A stretch of 64,000 nt of DNA from Ctenosaura bakeri (Eukaryota > Chordata > Lepidosauria > Squamata > Iguanidae), in contig CAOLHI010001284.1 of the NCBI GenBank assembly GCA_948474755.1, positions 124,001-188,000 of the forward strand, read 5' to 3'. The notes below the pieces were generated by a model. It was given only the letters and a program-made list of their open reading frames with translations. It ran no database searches and had not been told where the DNA came from. A program made the translations under genes and the position numbers. Of the stretch, positions 52,676-62,093 are shown one piece after another. The number at the start of each line of letters is the position of its first letter. The first letter of the stretch is position 1.

Positions 52676-53024
52676 CACTGAAGAATAAAATATTATAATA
52701 AGGATTTAATCGGAGGTACATACTCCATCTTAAATTACAATGTTATGTAAGCTGTTCAAATTGTTGTCCCTGTGCAGCAATGCATTGTTCGGATTTTCGA
52801 AGCACAGAGTTGCGAACTTCACTTAAAGTTTCTCTTGTCACTTTGCAAGACTGGAATCTTTAATCCTATTAAGGGAGCATACGGTTTTTGAAAAGAGGAA
52901 TACAATAAATAGATACATTTTTAAAAATAGATATTATAACTATTTATTTATAAATAAAAAAATTTAAAAATCCAGAATTATAAGCTGTTGAGGGTGTATA
53001 TATATTTTGGCAGGGGGATACCTT
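52556..53024 (-). mobile_element. Tc1/mariner-superfamily relic with transposase C-terminus
   Basis: Left tip CAGAATGTCCCCCAAAATG after TA; right tip reads antisense TTTTGGCAGGGGGATAC, an imperfect inverted repeat. On the minus strand about 52840-52746 reads ETLSEVRNSVLRKSEQCIAA then QGQQFEQLT and a stop, which fits the LR..V..R...CI...G..FE.L end of Tc1/mariner-type transposases. The rest of the gene is gone. An (AT)n run at 52638-52672 lies inside. Confidence 0.6.
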
Positions 53025-53360
53025 GTGCGTGTGCGTGTTTATGTCAGGCTTGCCAAACTGAAAACTAGGGAGAGGGCTCCTGTCCCTTTAATGGTTGTAC
53101 AGGTTGTACAGGCAATCATGTCGCACAACCAGATAAGAAGCAACACAACCAGGTCAGAAGCCACACCTGCTGAAATTCCCTCTTCTAGCCAACCATTAAA
53201 AACTAGAGCAGCTCTCCGCCCTTTTCAACCTGGTTGTGCGTGTTGTGAGATGAGGGCTGCCAAGTGAATCAAGGGACAAGGCTCCTGTGCCTTTAATGAT
53301 GGCACAGAAAAGGGAATTCCAAGCATGGCTTATTGTGCAACCAGATTACAAGCCACACCT
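53025..53360. repeat. Two diverged copies of an unnamed repeat
   Basis: CTCCTGTCCCTTTAATGG / CTCCTGTGCCTTTAATGATG and AAGCCACACCTG occur twice (about 53075-53180 and 53280-53365); similar phrases appear near 59220 and 59880. I cannot name it. Confidence 0.45.
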
Positions 53361-53540
53361 GGAGTATTTCTGCACTAGGCTGTTATAGTGCAATGATTCC
53401 ACTTGCAACATCCTCTGGAATCCTGGGGTTTGCAGTTCCGGGAGGGGCCAGCCGGCCCCTCCCAAAACTGCAAACCCCAGGAGTCCATAGGATGTTGCAA
53501 GTGGAATCATTGCACTATAACAGCCTAGTGCAGAAACAGA
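53361..53540. mobile_element. Palindromic MITE family P, decayed tips
   Basis: GGAGTATTTCTGCACTAGG to CCTAGTGCAGAAACAGAG. The arms are excellent around CCGGGAGGGGCCAGCCGGCC, but GGCCA/TGGCC tips have mutated. Confidence 0.88.
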
Positions 53541-53803
53541 GACGCTGTAACCCTTTAAAGGCCCAGGAGAAGGGCGGACAGAATCCGAAAAGCTTTCCAG
53601 TTTTCCAAAAGAAAATTCCACGCAACAATTGGGTAAGAGAACGGCAACATGTGACTGAGTGGATTAAATGGAAAGAGAGAGAGGATGTAAAATAGATGTA
53701 ACGGAATAAGGAAAATGGAAAGTGGGAGATAAAATGGATAAAAATGGTAAATTAGAGCCAGTAAAATAGGTAAGTGCTAAAAACTAGTATATGTAAAGGA
53801 TAA

Positions 53804-54592
53804 TTCCATTTTTTAGCTCTTTTCCCAAATTATCTACTCTTAAGGTTGGTTATTTTATATATATATACATACATACACATACAGATACAGATACAGTTAT
53901 ATATATATATCTGTATCTGTATGTGTATATATATATATATATATATCTGTAGCTGTATCTGTATATACACATACAGTATATACAGTATATATACATCTGT
54001 ATATACACATACAGATAGATAGATAGATATACAGATACAGATATATATATATATATATACATATACAGATATATATACACATACAGATATATATATACAT
54101 ACAGATACAGATATATATATACACATACAGATATATATATACATAGATACAGATATATATATATACACATACAGATATATATATATATATATACACATAC
54201 ATATATATATATATACATAGATATATATGTGTATCTGTATGTGTATATATATATATATGTATCTGTATGTGTGTGTGTGTATATATATATCTGTAGCTGT
54301 ATCTGTATATACACATACAGATACAGAGATATATATATACATACAGATACAGATATACACATACAGATACAGATATATATATATATATATATATACACAT
54401 ACAGATATATACATGCAGATACAGATATATATATATATACACACATACAGATACATATATATATATATCTGTATCTGTATGTGTGTGTATATATATATAT
54501 CTGTATGTGTGTGTATATATACATATATATATATATATATAAAATAACCCACCTTAAGAGTAGATAATTTGGGGAAAGCGCTAAAAAATGGA
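53804..54592. repeat. 0.8-kb inverted repeat filled with (AT)/(ACAGAT) simple repeats
   Basis: Arms of about 50 bp: CCATTTTTTAGC, CCCAAATTATCTACTC, TTAAGGTTGGTTATTTT at left and their reverse complement at 54541-54592. Between them are about 680 bp of TATATA and ACATACAGATACAGATAT in both orientations. Long frames here are artefacts. It may be a foldback transposon whose middle became a microsatellite. Confidence 0.88.
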
Positions 54593-54641
54593 ATCGAGGG
54601 GTGGTGTGTATATAGATAGATAGACAGAGATAGAGAGGTAC

Positions 54642-54800
54642 TATTTCCGCACCAGACCTGTATAGCGCGATTATTCCCCTTTCAACCTCCGATGGAATCC
54701 TGGGGCGTGCAGTTTAGGGAGGAGCCTCTGATTCCCCCGGATTCCATCGGAGGTCGATAGTGGAATCATCGCGCTATAGCAGTCTCGTGCGGAAACGGCC
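54642..54800. mobile_element. Palindromic MITE family P, TAC duplication
   Basis: TATTTCCGCACCAGACC to CTCGTGCGGAAACGGCC, TAC on both sides (54639-54641, 54801-54803). The first bases GGCCA are lost. About 70 bp upstream of the CpG block. Confidence 0.87.
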
Positions 54801-54869
54801 TACCTTTGCATTCCTATAGATATGCCCGATGTACAGAAAGGGCTTGTTTGATGAAAAAATTTTTTGCAT

Positions 54870-55460
54870 TGTAACAAAATGCAGAGAGGCTCCTCCGGCT
54901 TGGACGCGGGGGTGGTGCAGCCGGCGCAGGGAGGGACTCTGCCAGCCGGGGGGTCCGCAGCCTCCCCGCCTCCCGCCGCCATCTGGCTCCTCCCGGCCCG
55001 TGGCGTCTGCCGAGGGGCGGAGACTGGGCGGCCCAATGCGGAGCGACGCCGCCGCCGGGGAGGAGGCCGCGCCGGCGATCCGGAGCCCGGCGATCCGGAG
55101 CCCCCGAGGCCTCTCCTCCCCGGCCGCCCCTTCCTCCCGTCTCCGCAGGAGCAGGAACAGCCCGGATCCGCTTTTCCTCCCGAGGGGTGCGTTTACACGG
55201 CGGGGAGGGGGAAACCGGCGTGACTCCGGTTCGGCATCCGGGGAGAGGGGAAGGAGAAGGGCGGCCGCCGCCTCCCACGTGGGTGGGCGGGGGATCGGGG
55301 TGGGGGAGGCGGGTGTCTCTGCTTTTGCGGGGCGGGGGAGAAGAGGAGCCCCCCAAAAAGCCGTGGGGGCACCCCCTTTTTTCTATTTGGCGCCCCTTCT
55401 TTGGGGTTTAGGTTTCCTGCATCCGGGTTCAGAAAATTGGGAGAGAAACCAGTGCTAATC
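54870..55460 (+). promoter_or_regulatory. CpG-island-like block, candidate NTMT1 promoter/first exon
   Basis: Dense in CG dinucleotides (GAGCGACGCCGCCGCCGGGG, GGCGATCCGGAGCCCGGCG) with GGGCGG boxes, unlike the CpG-poor surroundings. It lies about 8 kb upstream of the NTMT1 coding exon on the same strand. The coding exon has a splice acceptor with only 38 nt of 5' UTR, so a non-coding exon must lie upstream; this block is the only promoter-like region I see. Exact exon ends and strand are inference. Frames through it (up to 209 codons) are probably chance. Confidence 0.6.
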
Positions 55461-55502
55461 CGAACCGGAGCAAAACCATTGGCTTTTTGCGCCCTTTCTC
55501 TA

Positions 55503-55724
55503 TTCTCTCTCTATATATACATACATACATACATATATATATATACATATATACACACACACACACACACACAATATATATATATATATATATATAAAAA
55601 TATCAATGTATGTGTGTGTGCATATACATATACACACACACACATACATATATATAGAGCAATAGAGAGAGAGTACAAAATGCACACACACACACACACA
55701 CACATATATATACATGTACACCAG
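55503..55724. repeat. Compound (TA)n/(CA)n microsatellite
   Basis: Successive TATA, ACATAC and CACACA runs, including three (CA)n blocks. Directly downstream of the CpG block. Confidence 0.95.
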
Positions 55725-55934
55725 TTTTGGGGTTTATTTCAGGGGTGTCAAGCTCGATTTCGTCTTGGGCCACATCCGCACTACGGTTGTCCTCAAAGGG
55801 CCGGCTGTATCTGCAAGGCTATATCAATGCATCTGCTCTTTTTTATCGTATTAAATAATTGCCTCTGCATTTGGTTATTACCGGTTCTAGCAATAACTAG
55901 CTCTGAAACTAGAAGTCTAGGGAAGATAAGGGCA

Positions 55935-56256
55935 AGCAGATATTGGAAGGGATGCCAGGTCGAGGAGGGAGAGGGCTTGTTTTCTGCTGCTCCAGAGACC
56001 AGGACAAGGAGCAATGGATTCCAGCTGCAGGAAAGGAGATTTGGCCTGAACCTCAGGAAGAACTTCCTGACGGTCAGGGCTGTCCGGCAGTGGAATCTGC
56101 TGCCTTGGAGTGTGGTGGAGTCTCCTTCCTTGGAGGTTTTTAAGTAGAGGCTGGACGGCCATCTCTCGGGATTGCTTTGAGGGTGTTCCTGCATGGCTGA
56201 AGGGGGTTGGACTGGATGGCCCCTGGGGTCTCTTCCAACTCTACATTTCTATGATT
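55935..56256 (+). pseudogene. CR1 LINE 3' end, tandem copy 1
   Basis: [45 protein letters not shown] and the CTCTACATTTCTATGATTCTAAG tail. Followed by a nearly identical second copy. Confidence 0.92.
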
Positions 56257-56570
56257 CTAAGTAGAGGAAGGAGAGGGCTTGTTTTCTGCTGCTCCAGAGA
56301 CCAGGACAAGGAGCAATGGATTCAAGCTGCAGGAAAGGAGATTCCACCTGAACCTCAGGAAGAACTTCCTGACGGTCAGGGCTGTCCGGCAGTGGAATCT
56401 GCTGCCTCAGAGTGTAGTGGAGTCTCCTTCCTTGGAGGTTTTTAAGCAGAGGCTGGATGGCCACCTGTCGGGAGTGCTTTGAGGGTGCTCCTGCATGGCA
56501 GAAGGGGGTTGGACTGGATGACCCCTGGGGTCTCTTCCAAGTCTACATTTCTATGATTCTATGATTCTAA
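56257..56570 (+). pseudogene. CR1 LINE 3' end, tandem copy 2
   Basis: Starts at AGTAGAGGAAGGAGAGGGC and repeats the previous copy almost exactly to CTATGATTCTATGATTCTAAG, about 312 bp later. Confidence 0.92.
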
Positions 56571-56875
56571 GCATGCAGCTGCTGTACAATTTACTGGAAA
56601 ATGAGTTTTGAAAACGGACACTTGTTTTTGTTTTAATCATCAAACAAATATTACCTGTGCCTCTTTTTGCTCTGCCTCTCCCCTGCGCCTCTTTCTGCCC
56701 CCCCGACTCTCTCTGTACCTGGTGAGCCTGATCCCCACTTTGCGGACCCCCAGCCGCCGGTATTCTGAAGAGGGGCCCAGCAGCCGGCACTCGCAATCTG
56801 CTTCTACTTCTGACTGCTCCTCTGCCCGGTTCTCGTGAGCTGTGCAGTGTTGCAACACTCTGAGGGCCAGACTCG

Positions 56876-57340
56876 GGCCCTTTCCACACGCGGGCGGAGA
56901 AGCGGGGTAAGCCGCGCTGAAATGGAGCTTGCCTTGGTCCGTCGCCGCGGGGAGCAGCGTGTTTCGCCGCTCCACACTCGTCGGCGTCCCGCGGCGTCCG
57001 GCAGCGCCCAAAATGGCAGCTGATGACTGGCGGAGGCTCTCCACCGACCAGAGAACCTCGCCAGCCGGAAATCCCGCCCCTAGCAGATCTGCAGGCACAT
57101 CCTTGCGCACGCCTGCAAATCCACACTGGGCGCTGCGTCGCGGCTGCACGGTCGTGCTTTTTAAAAACCACTTGAAAAGTGGTTTTCAAAAAGCACGTGG
57201 CGGCGCCACTTCCGGGCGCCCTAGCGTGGATTGGGATGTGGAATTACTCTAAAGTAATCCACCCCAGTCCACTTTACGGTATAGACGACCTCCCACGGAG
57301 GTTGCGCTACCATGTGTTATTTCCCCGTGTGGAAAGGGCC
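56876..57340. mobile_element. GC-rich Harbinger-like element sharing tips with family P
   Basis: 465 bp, GGCCCTTTCCACACGCGGG to CCCGTGTGGAAAGGGCC. Flanking 3-mers TCG and TTG differ by a CpG-type change. The interior is CpG-rich and holds a hairpin (AAAAACCACTTGAAAAGTGG). The tip form matches the MITE tips (GGCCNTTTCCNCAC), so it is probably a longer relative. Confidence 0.75.
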
Positions 57341-57355
57341 TTGGACAGAAGTAGA

Positions 57356-57736
57356 ATCATAGAATCATAGAAATTCAGAGTTGGAAGAGACCCCAGGGGC
57401 CATCCAGTCCAACCCCCTGCCATGCAGGAACACCCTCAAATCAATCCCGACAGATGGCCATCAAGCCTTTGCTTAAAAACCTCCAAGGAAGGAGACTCCA
57501 CTACACTCCGAGGCAGCAGATTCCACTGCCGGACAGCCCTGACTGTCAGGAAGTTCTTCCTGAGGTTCAGGTGGAATCTCCTTTCCTGCAGCTTGGATCC
57601 ATGGCTCCTTGTCCTGGTCTCTGGAGCAGCAGAAAACAAGCCTGCTCCGTCCTCAGCATGACATCCCTTCAAATATTTAAACATGGCTATCATGTCCCCT
57701 CTTAACCTCCTCTTCTGCAGACTAAACATAGAACAT
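57356..57736 (-). pseudogene. CR1 LINE 3' end, reverse, 9-bp TSD
   Basis: Antisense AATCATAGAATCATAG tail to CTGCAGACTAAACATAG. AGAAGTAGA at 57347-57355 and 57737-57745 flanks it, and the unbroken sequence is present in the 50.2-kb hAT (GTAGAAGTAGATTG). Confidence 0.92.
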
Positions 57737-57922
57737 AGAAGTAGATTGCGAGTGCCGGCTGCTGGGCCCCTCTTCCGAATACCAGCAGCCAGGGGTCCGC
57801 AATGTGGGGATGGGGCTTGCCAGGCGAGAGGGAATGCCGCAGCCGCAGGAGAGGTGCGAGGGCCACACGAAATGGCCTGGCGGGCCAGAGTTGGCCCGCG
57901 GGCCATGTGTTTGACCCATGTG

Positions 57923-58589
57923 GTTTATTTGATTCATACTAACGGGTTGCATTCCCAGGAACCCAAGATGGTTAGGTTTACATCCCAAATTGTTTTGATT
58001 TCTGTGTTTTTTTTTTGGGGGGGGGGCGCTGACGTTCTCCTCCAAACATGATGAGAACCTTTATTAAATAAAAATTAAGCAAGATTGATTGGAGAGGTAT
58101 TTCAATCTGATTTCTGTCAATTCAGGGTGGCTCTTAGGTCTTTGTTTTGTAAGCAAATTTATTTGATTTCTTCTTAGTCTCACAGTGGAACCCCAGGTGG
58201 TTTTCGCAACATGATTTTATAAATGGATTTGATTTGTATTAGTGAAAAACGAGCTCTGTTTCCTTCTGGGATTCTAGGGGGTTCTCCAGACAAGATTTTT
58301 ATTAATTTATATGATTGCTATCCATTTTTCTTCCAGCTCTGGGACGCAAAAGCTGTTTTCCCAAATCTTCCCCATTGAAATAGGGATACAAATACAAAAC
58401 GAATCAAGGTGACTGGTGTTTACTGGGACAGAAAAGCCCCATTCGTGTCAGTGGGTCTCCTCTCTAGGTAGAAGCGAGACGGGATTTTTATTTTATCTTT
58501 AATTTAGCCTTGTGTTCAATTCTTCCCCTTCCGTCTGTGCCACCTTTCCACCTTCTGAACTGCATTTTGGGAATCATAGAAGCCTTTGT
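57923..58589. other. Intergenic, nothing recognised
   Basis: No coding exon. Several loosely similar T-rich lines (ATTTGATTTGTATTAG, ATTTGATTCATACTAA) hint at an old unnamed repeat. Confidence 0.4.
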
Positions 58590-58712
58590 TGTTCAGGGTT
58601 TTCTTGCCTGCTCTGAGGCTGAGAGAGTGTGACTTGCCCAGCAGGTTTCCGTGGCTGAGTGGGGCTTTGAACGCTCGAGTCCAAAGCTCAAACTACCACA
58701 CCGCTCAGTCTA
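58590..58712 (-). repeat. tRNA-derived SINE (ACA type), reverse
   Basis: GGGTTTTCTTGCCTGCTC, GAGAGAGTGTGACTTGCCC, GGTTTCCGTGGCTGAG and the antisense head near 58680-58712. Confidence 0.7.
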
Positions 58713-59208
58713 AGTGAATATAATTTATAGCATAGGTAATAATGAGCATAACAAGCATGGAAAGGGTGTGTTCCTGAGCATGTGTGAAGTGCTTTCTCCC
58801 TTTTGCTTTGTTTGGGAACAGGGTGGTGGTGGATGGACAGCTGTGCCCCATTTCTTTTCATCTTTTTGAGATAACTCCCTGAATCCCCCTCTTTCTTCAG
58901 CTGCAGCTCCCAGAATGCTCCTCTGTTTGAACTGCAGCTCCCAGCATCCCCTCTCCTCAGGCTCACTACTGACTTTCTCTTTGAACCCGAGCTTGCAAAA
59001 GTCACATTTTTGGACTACAACTCCCAGAGCCCCCCAGCCAGCGTTCTGTAGTCTCATAAAGTAACTTTTCCAAGCTCTGGCTACCGACTGTAGTCATGAG
59101 AAGACTTGCAGCCTATATCTAGCCCTCTCACCGGCATAACATTCTGGTACACAAATGTACAAATTAACACTTTTTTAAAAAAGGTGCACATTTGGGGTTG
59201 CCAAATTA
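58713..59208. other. Intergenic with three ACTACAACTCCCAG-like motifs
   Basis: CTGCAGCTCCCAGAATGC (58909), CTGCAGCTCCCAGCATCC (58932) and GGACTACAACTCCCAGAG (59013). These resemble the ZNF143 core element ACTACAATTCCCAGCATGC but may be transposon-derived. No gene seen. Confidence 0.45.
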
Positions 59209-59860
59209 GAAATGGGAGATGGCTGCTATACCTTTAACAGCTGTGGAGACGAGAAAATTTTAGAAATTACACATTTAGGCCACAAAAACCAAACGTACAA
59301 GTATAGGATGGGGGATACGTGGCTCAGCAGTATTACATGTAAAAAGGACCTTTGGATTACTGTTGATCACAAGTTGCATATGAGCCAGCAATGTGATGCT
59401 GCAGCAAAGGTGGTGAATGCTATTTTATCCTGCATTGATAGAAGTGTGGTTTCCAAGTGGAAGGAAGTAATAGTCCTATTCTGTTCCGTGCTTGTCAGGC
59501 CTTGTCTGGGGTACTGTGTTCAGTTCATTTTGAGAAGGATAAAGACGCTTTGAGTACCTCAAGGGCCGTCCTAGAGAGGAGGGGCTGGATTTGTTCTCTG
59601 ATGCCCCAGAAGGTAGGGCCAGTTCTGATGGTCTGAAGTTACAGGATGGTAGATTTCAGCTGAACATTAGAAAAGACTTTTTGATGGGAAGAGCAAATCT
59701 GGCAGTGGAACCAGGTGTCTAGCGAGGTGTCGGGAATCTCTTTCTCCGCAGGTCTTCCAAAATGAGGTTGGACGGACCCAGTTGTGGATGCTTTAGCTGG
59801 AGATCCGTGGACTTGAAGGCCCAGGGGGCTGCTTCCAACTCAAGATCCTATGATGCTAGG
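59209..59860 (+). pseudogene. CR1 LINE, old subfamily
   Basis: Frame 59212-59553 reads THLGHKNQTYKYRMGDTWLS, KKDLWITVDHKLHMSQQCDA, AKVVNAILSCIDRSVVSKWK, then breaks; CTGAACATTAGAAAAGACTTT and CTCAAGATCCTATGATGC follow. More diverged than the 43-kb copy. Confidence 0.87.
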
Positions 59861-60134
59861 TGTTGCTTGTTACCTGGTGGCGTGACACCTGCTGGAACTC
59901 CCTCTTCCACACCCACCAAGGGGACCCTCTCAATTTTTTGGTACTGCAACCCTGCTTAATTTGGCTGCCAGTGGAAAAGACTCAAAAGGTTTCTGGGTGC
60001 AGTTTTGGGCACGGCTGACTGTCTTTGAGTAACTTATTCCCCAGTTGCTCGGTGCTAAGTGAGATCCCCCTTAGCCATGGTTTGCAGACCGTGGTTTTCC
60101 GATTTCCACATGTGAGTGATCCATTTGTCGCCGT

Positions 60135-60260
60135 CGTGCACCTTCGACTTGTTCCCGACTTACGGCAACCCTAAAGCGCGCCTGATTGTGGGGTTTTCTG
60201 GGGCTGAGAGTGTGTGACGTGCCCAAGGCCAGCCAGAGGGCTTCCATAGTCACGAGTCAT
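60135..60260 (-). repeat. tRNA-derived SINE (ACA type), reverse
   Basis: GTGCACCTTCGACTTGTTCC, GACTTACGGCAACCCTAAAG and GTGTGACGTGCCCAAGGCC. The head is cut off. Confidence 0.7.
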
Positions 60261-60359
60261 GAGAAAGGTGAATGCATGTTTAATTGTCAGCTGTGCTGAG
60301 CTTTAGTGAAGCTGGCACGGATGGTCAGTGAAACGTCAGGAGATCTAGCTTGACCCCTT

Positions 60360-60484
60360 GGCCATTTCCACACTAGCCTTGTTATAGCGCGATGATTCCA
60401 CTTTCAACCTCCTCTGGAATCCTGGGGTTTGCAGTTTTGGGAGGGGCCGGCCGGCCACTATAACAGGCTAGTGCAGAAATGGCC
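60360..60484. mobile_element. Family P MITE, right arm mostly deleted
   Basis: 125 bp; the left arm is complete to GGGGCCGGCCGGCC, then jumps to ACTATAACAGGCTAGTGC, the same resume point as in the 51.3-kb copy. Flanks CTT/ATT. Confidence 0.9.
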
Positions 60485-60524
60485 ATTATCTCTGAACAAA
60501 GTGTGGAAATTAGTTTAGTTTAAA

Positions 60525-60638
60525 ACAGTTGGCGGGGACGCAAGACAGGGCCTTCTCAGTGGCTGCCCCTAGATTCTGCAATGTTTTTGCCCTCCTAGCC
60601 ACAGGCTCCAACCTTTTTATTCAGGCAGGCTTTTAAAA

Positions 60639-60640
<2 letters not shown>
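60525..60640 (+). pseudogene. LINE ORF2 C-terminus fragment (L2/CR1-like)
   Basis: One frame reads QDRAFSVAAPRFCNVFALLA, which fits the RAFSVAAPRLWNALP ending of L2/CR1-type ORF2 proteins. Short and diverged. Confidence 0.5.

Positions 60641-60693
<53 letters not shown>
60637..60693. repeat. (AAT)n microsatellite
   Basis: About 17 AAT units. Confidence 0.97.
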
Positions 60694-61444
60694 TCCTGCC
60701 TCTCCCAACAGAAAGTTTTATAAGGGCGGGTTAGGGGGTTGCTGAATGGTTTTGATGGTTGTTTTTAGAGTTTTTAAAATCTTTTCTAATTGCATTTTTA
60801 CTTGTTTTAATACTGTAAATAGTTTAATTCTGTTTTAGTATTCACATTTTGTAGGCTTTTAATTGTATTTTTTTAAATTGTGCGCTGCTTTGAGTTCTCC
60901 CCAAAAGCATCACCATCATCATCATCATCATCACCATCATCATCATCGTTACGTCCCTTGGCTAGGTGAGATTCAACTGTGATTCATCCAGATTGATTCG
61001 AAAGACCAGAAAGTCCCAAATTTCATTCCTGTTCTTTCTGACTTTATTTTGGACATCCGTACGCATTTTATTTATTCCAGAATATTTTTTTCCCCAGCTC
61101 CTGGTACAATCAGAGACTTTATATTCCATCCCTCCAGCTCAGTTTATTTTAACCCAGTATAAAATTAAAAAGAACAGGAGCAAAAACTGGGACTTTTCAA
61201 TCAGCGTGGATGTGCCAGCATCTCCACTGTTGCTCTGAGGTTTCCCCGGGAGCTTTTGCCTTTCCCGTGTCTCAGAATGAAAGGCACCAAGCTCAGGTGG
61301 CTCCAGGGCTATTTAAAGGCAATTCTCAGGTGCAAAATAGCAAAAGGATGTTTCCAACCTGCTGAGATCTGTGGAAGAAAAAGATGTATCCACCCCAGAA
61401 AGATGCATCCAGCCTGGGGAGATCTATGAAAGAAAATGTGGGTA
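60694..61444. other. Intergenic with (ATC)n
   Basis: 60730-60900 is T-rich retroelement-tail-like text (TTGTGCGCTGCTTTGAG); an (ATC)n run lies at about 60910-60947. No coding exon. Confidence 0.45.
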
Positions 61445-61570
61445 GTACTGTGGAACTCACTGCCACAAGAAAAGACAGTGCTGCCAGCTTGGTTGGCTTT
61501 CAGAGGGGACTAGGTGAATTCATGGAAGGATAGCTCTTTGTCGCCTCTAGTCTCAGAGCATTGTACCTTT
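61445..61570 (+). pseudogene. Old CR1-like 3' fragment
   Basis: ACTGTGGAACTCACTGCCAC, GGCTTTCAGAGGGGACTAGG and GAATTCATGGAAGGATAGC follow the end of an old CR1 ORF2 (WNSLP..V..FKRGLDEFMEG-like). Confidence 0.5.
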
Positions 61571-61756
61571 ATGTGTCCATTTTTGGTGGAACATGAAACG
61601 CAGAGGTGCTTTTTCATTAAACATCCTGGGAGAAGACTTCCCCTTTGGGCAACTGGCTGGCTGCTTTGCGGCCAGAAAGCTCAGTTAAGGAGGCCCTTGG
61701 TCTGATCCTGCCGACCTTTTCCTGTTCAGGATCCTTGAGCATGGTCTGGACCAGGG

Positions 61757-61842
61757 CTTTCCAAACGGCAACCACAAACCCCAGGATGCCATAGGATGTT
61801 GAAAGCGGAATAATAGCACTATAACAAGCTAGTGCAGAAATG
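61757..61842. mobile_element. hAT family B tip joined to a family P MITE right arm
   Basis: CAGGGCTTTCCAAACGG is followed by CACAAACCCCAGGATGCC and the right arm to AGTGCAGAAATG. CR1 starts immediately after. Truncated on both sides. Confidence 0.7.
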
Positions 61843-61999
61843 ATGGAGTGTGGTGGAGTCTTTTCCTTCTTTGGAGGTTTTTAAGCAGAGGCTGGATGGC
61901 CATCTGTTGGGAGTGCTTTGCTGGGTGTTCCTTCATAGCAGGGGGTTGGACTGGATGGCCCCTGGGGTCTCTTCCAGCCCTATGATTCCTATGACTCCC
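61843..61999 (+). pseudogene. CR1 LINE 3' tip
   Basis: ATGGAGTGTGGTGGAGTC to CTATGATTCCTATGACTCC; encodes the [15 protein letters not shown] end. Confidence 0.9.
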
Positions 62000-62093
62000 C
62001 CCAATTGTAATGAGAAAGGAAAAATAAGACAGAAAAATATTATTCTACCACTACACCCAAAGGGGAAGTCCTCTCTTACACATCTGCCTAAGC

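Larger units (their letters stand above)
55740..57922 (-). mobile_element. hAT family C element expanded by nested insertions, perfect TSD GTTTATTT
   Basis: Tips CAGGGGTGTCAAGCTCG (left) and TGTTTGACCCATGTG (right) are those of the 50.2-kb element reversed. GTTTATTT occurs at 55732-55739 and 57923-57930. Family C pieces are 55740-55890, about 56640-56870 and 57746-57922; they are separated by CR1 (55935-56570), a Harbinger-type element (56876-57340) and a reverse CR1 (57356-57736). Without these the host is about 0.7 kb. Confidence 0.9.

Noticed and set aside
53830..54567. Frames of up to 240 codons rich in Tyr/Ile
   Set aside because: Translations of AT/ACAGAT simple repeats, open on both strands.
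54829..55458. 209-codon frame and an opposing 180-codon frame in the CpG block
   Set aside because: GC-rich DNA lacks stops by composition. Low-complexity Pro/Arg/Gly content, no domain, opposing frames both open.
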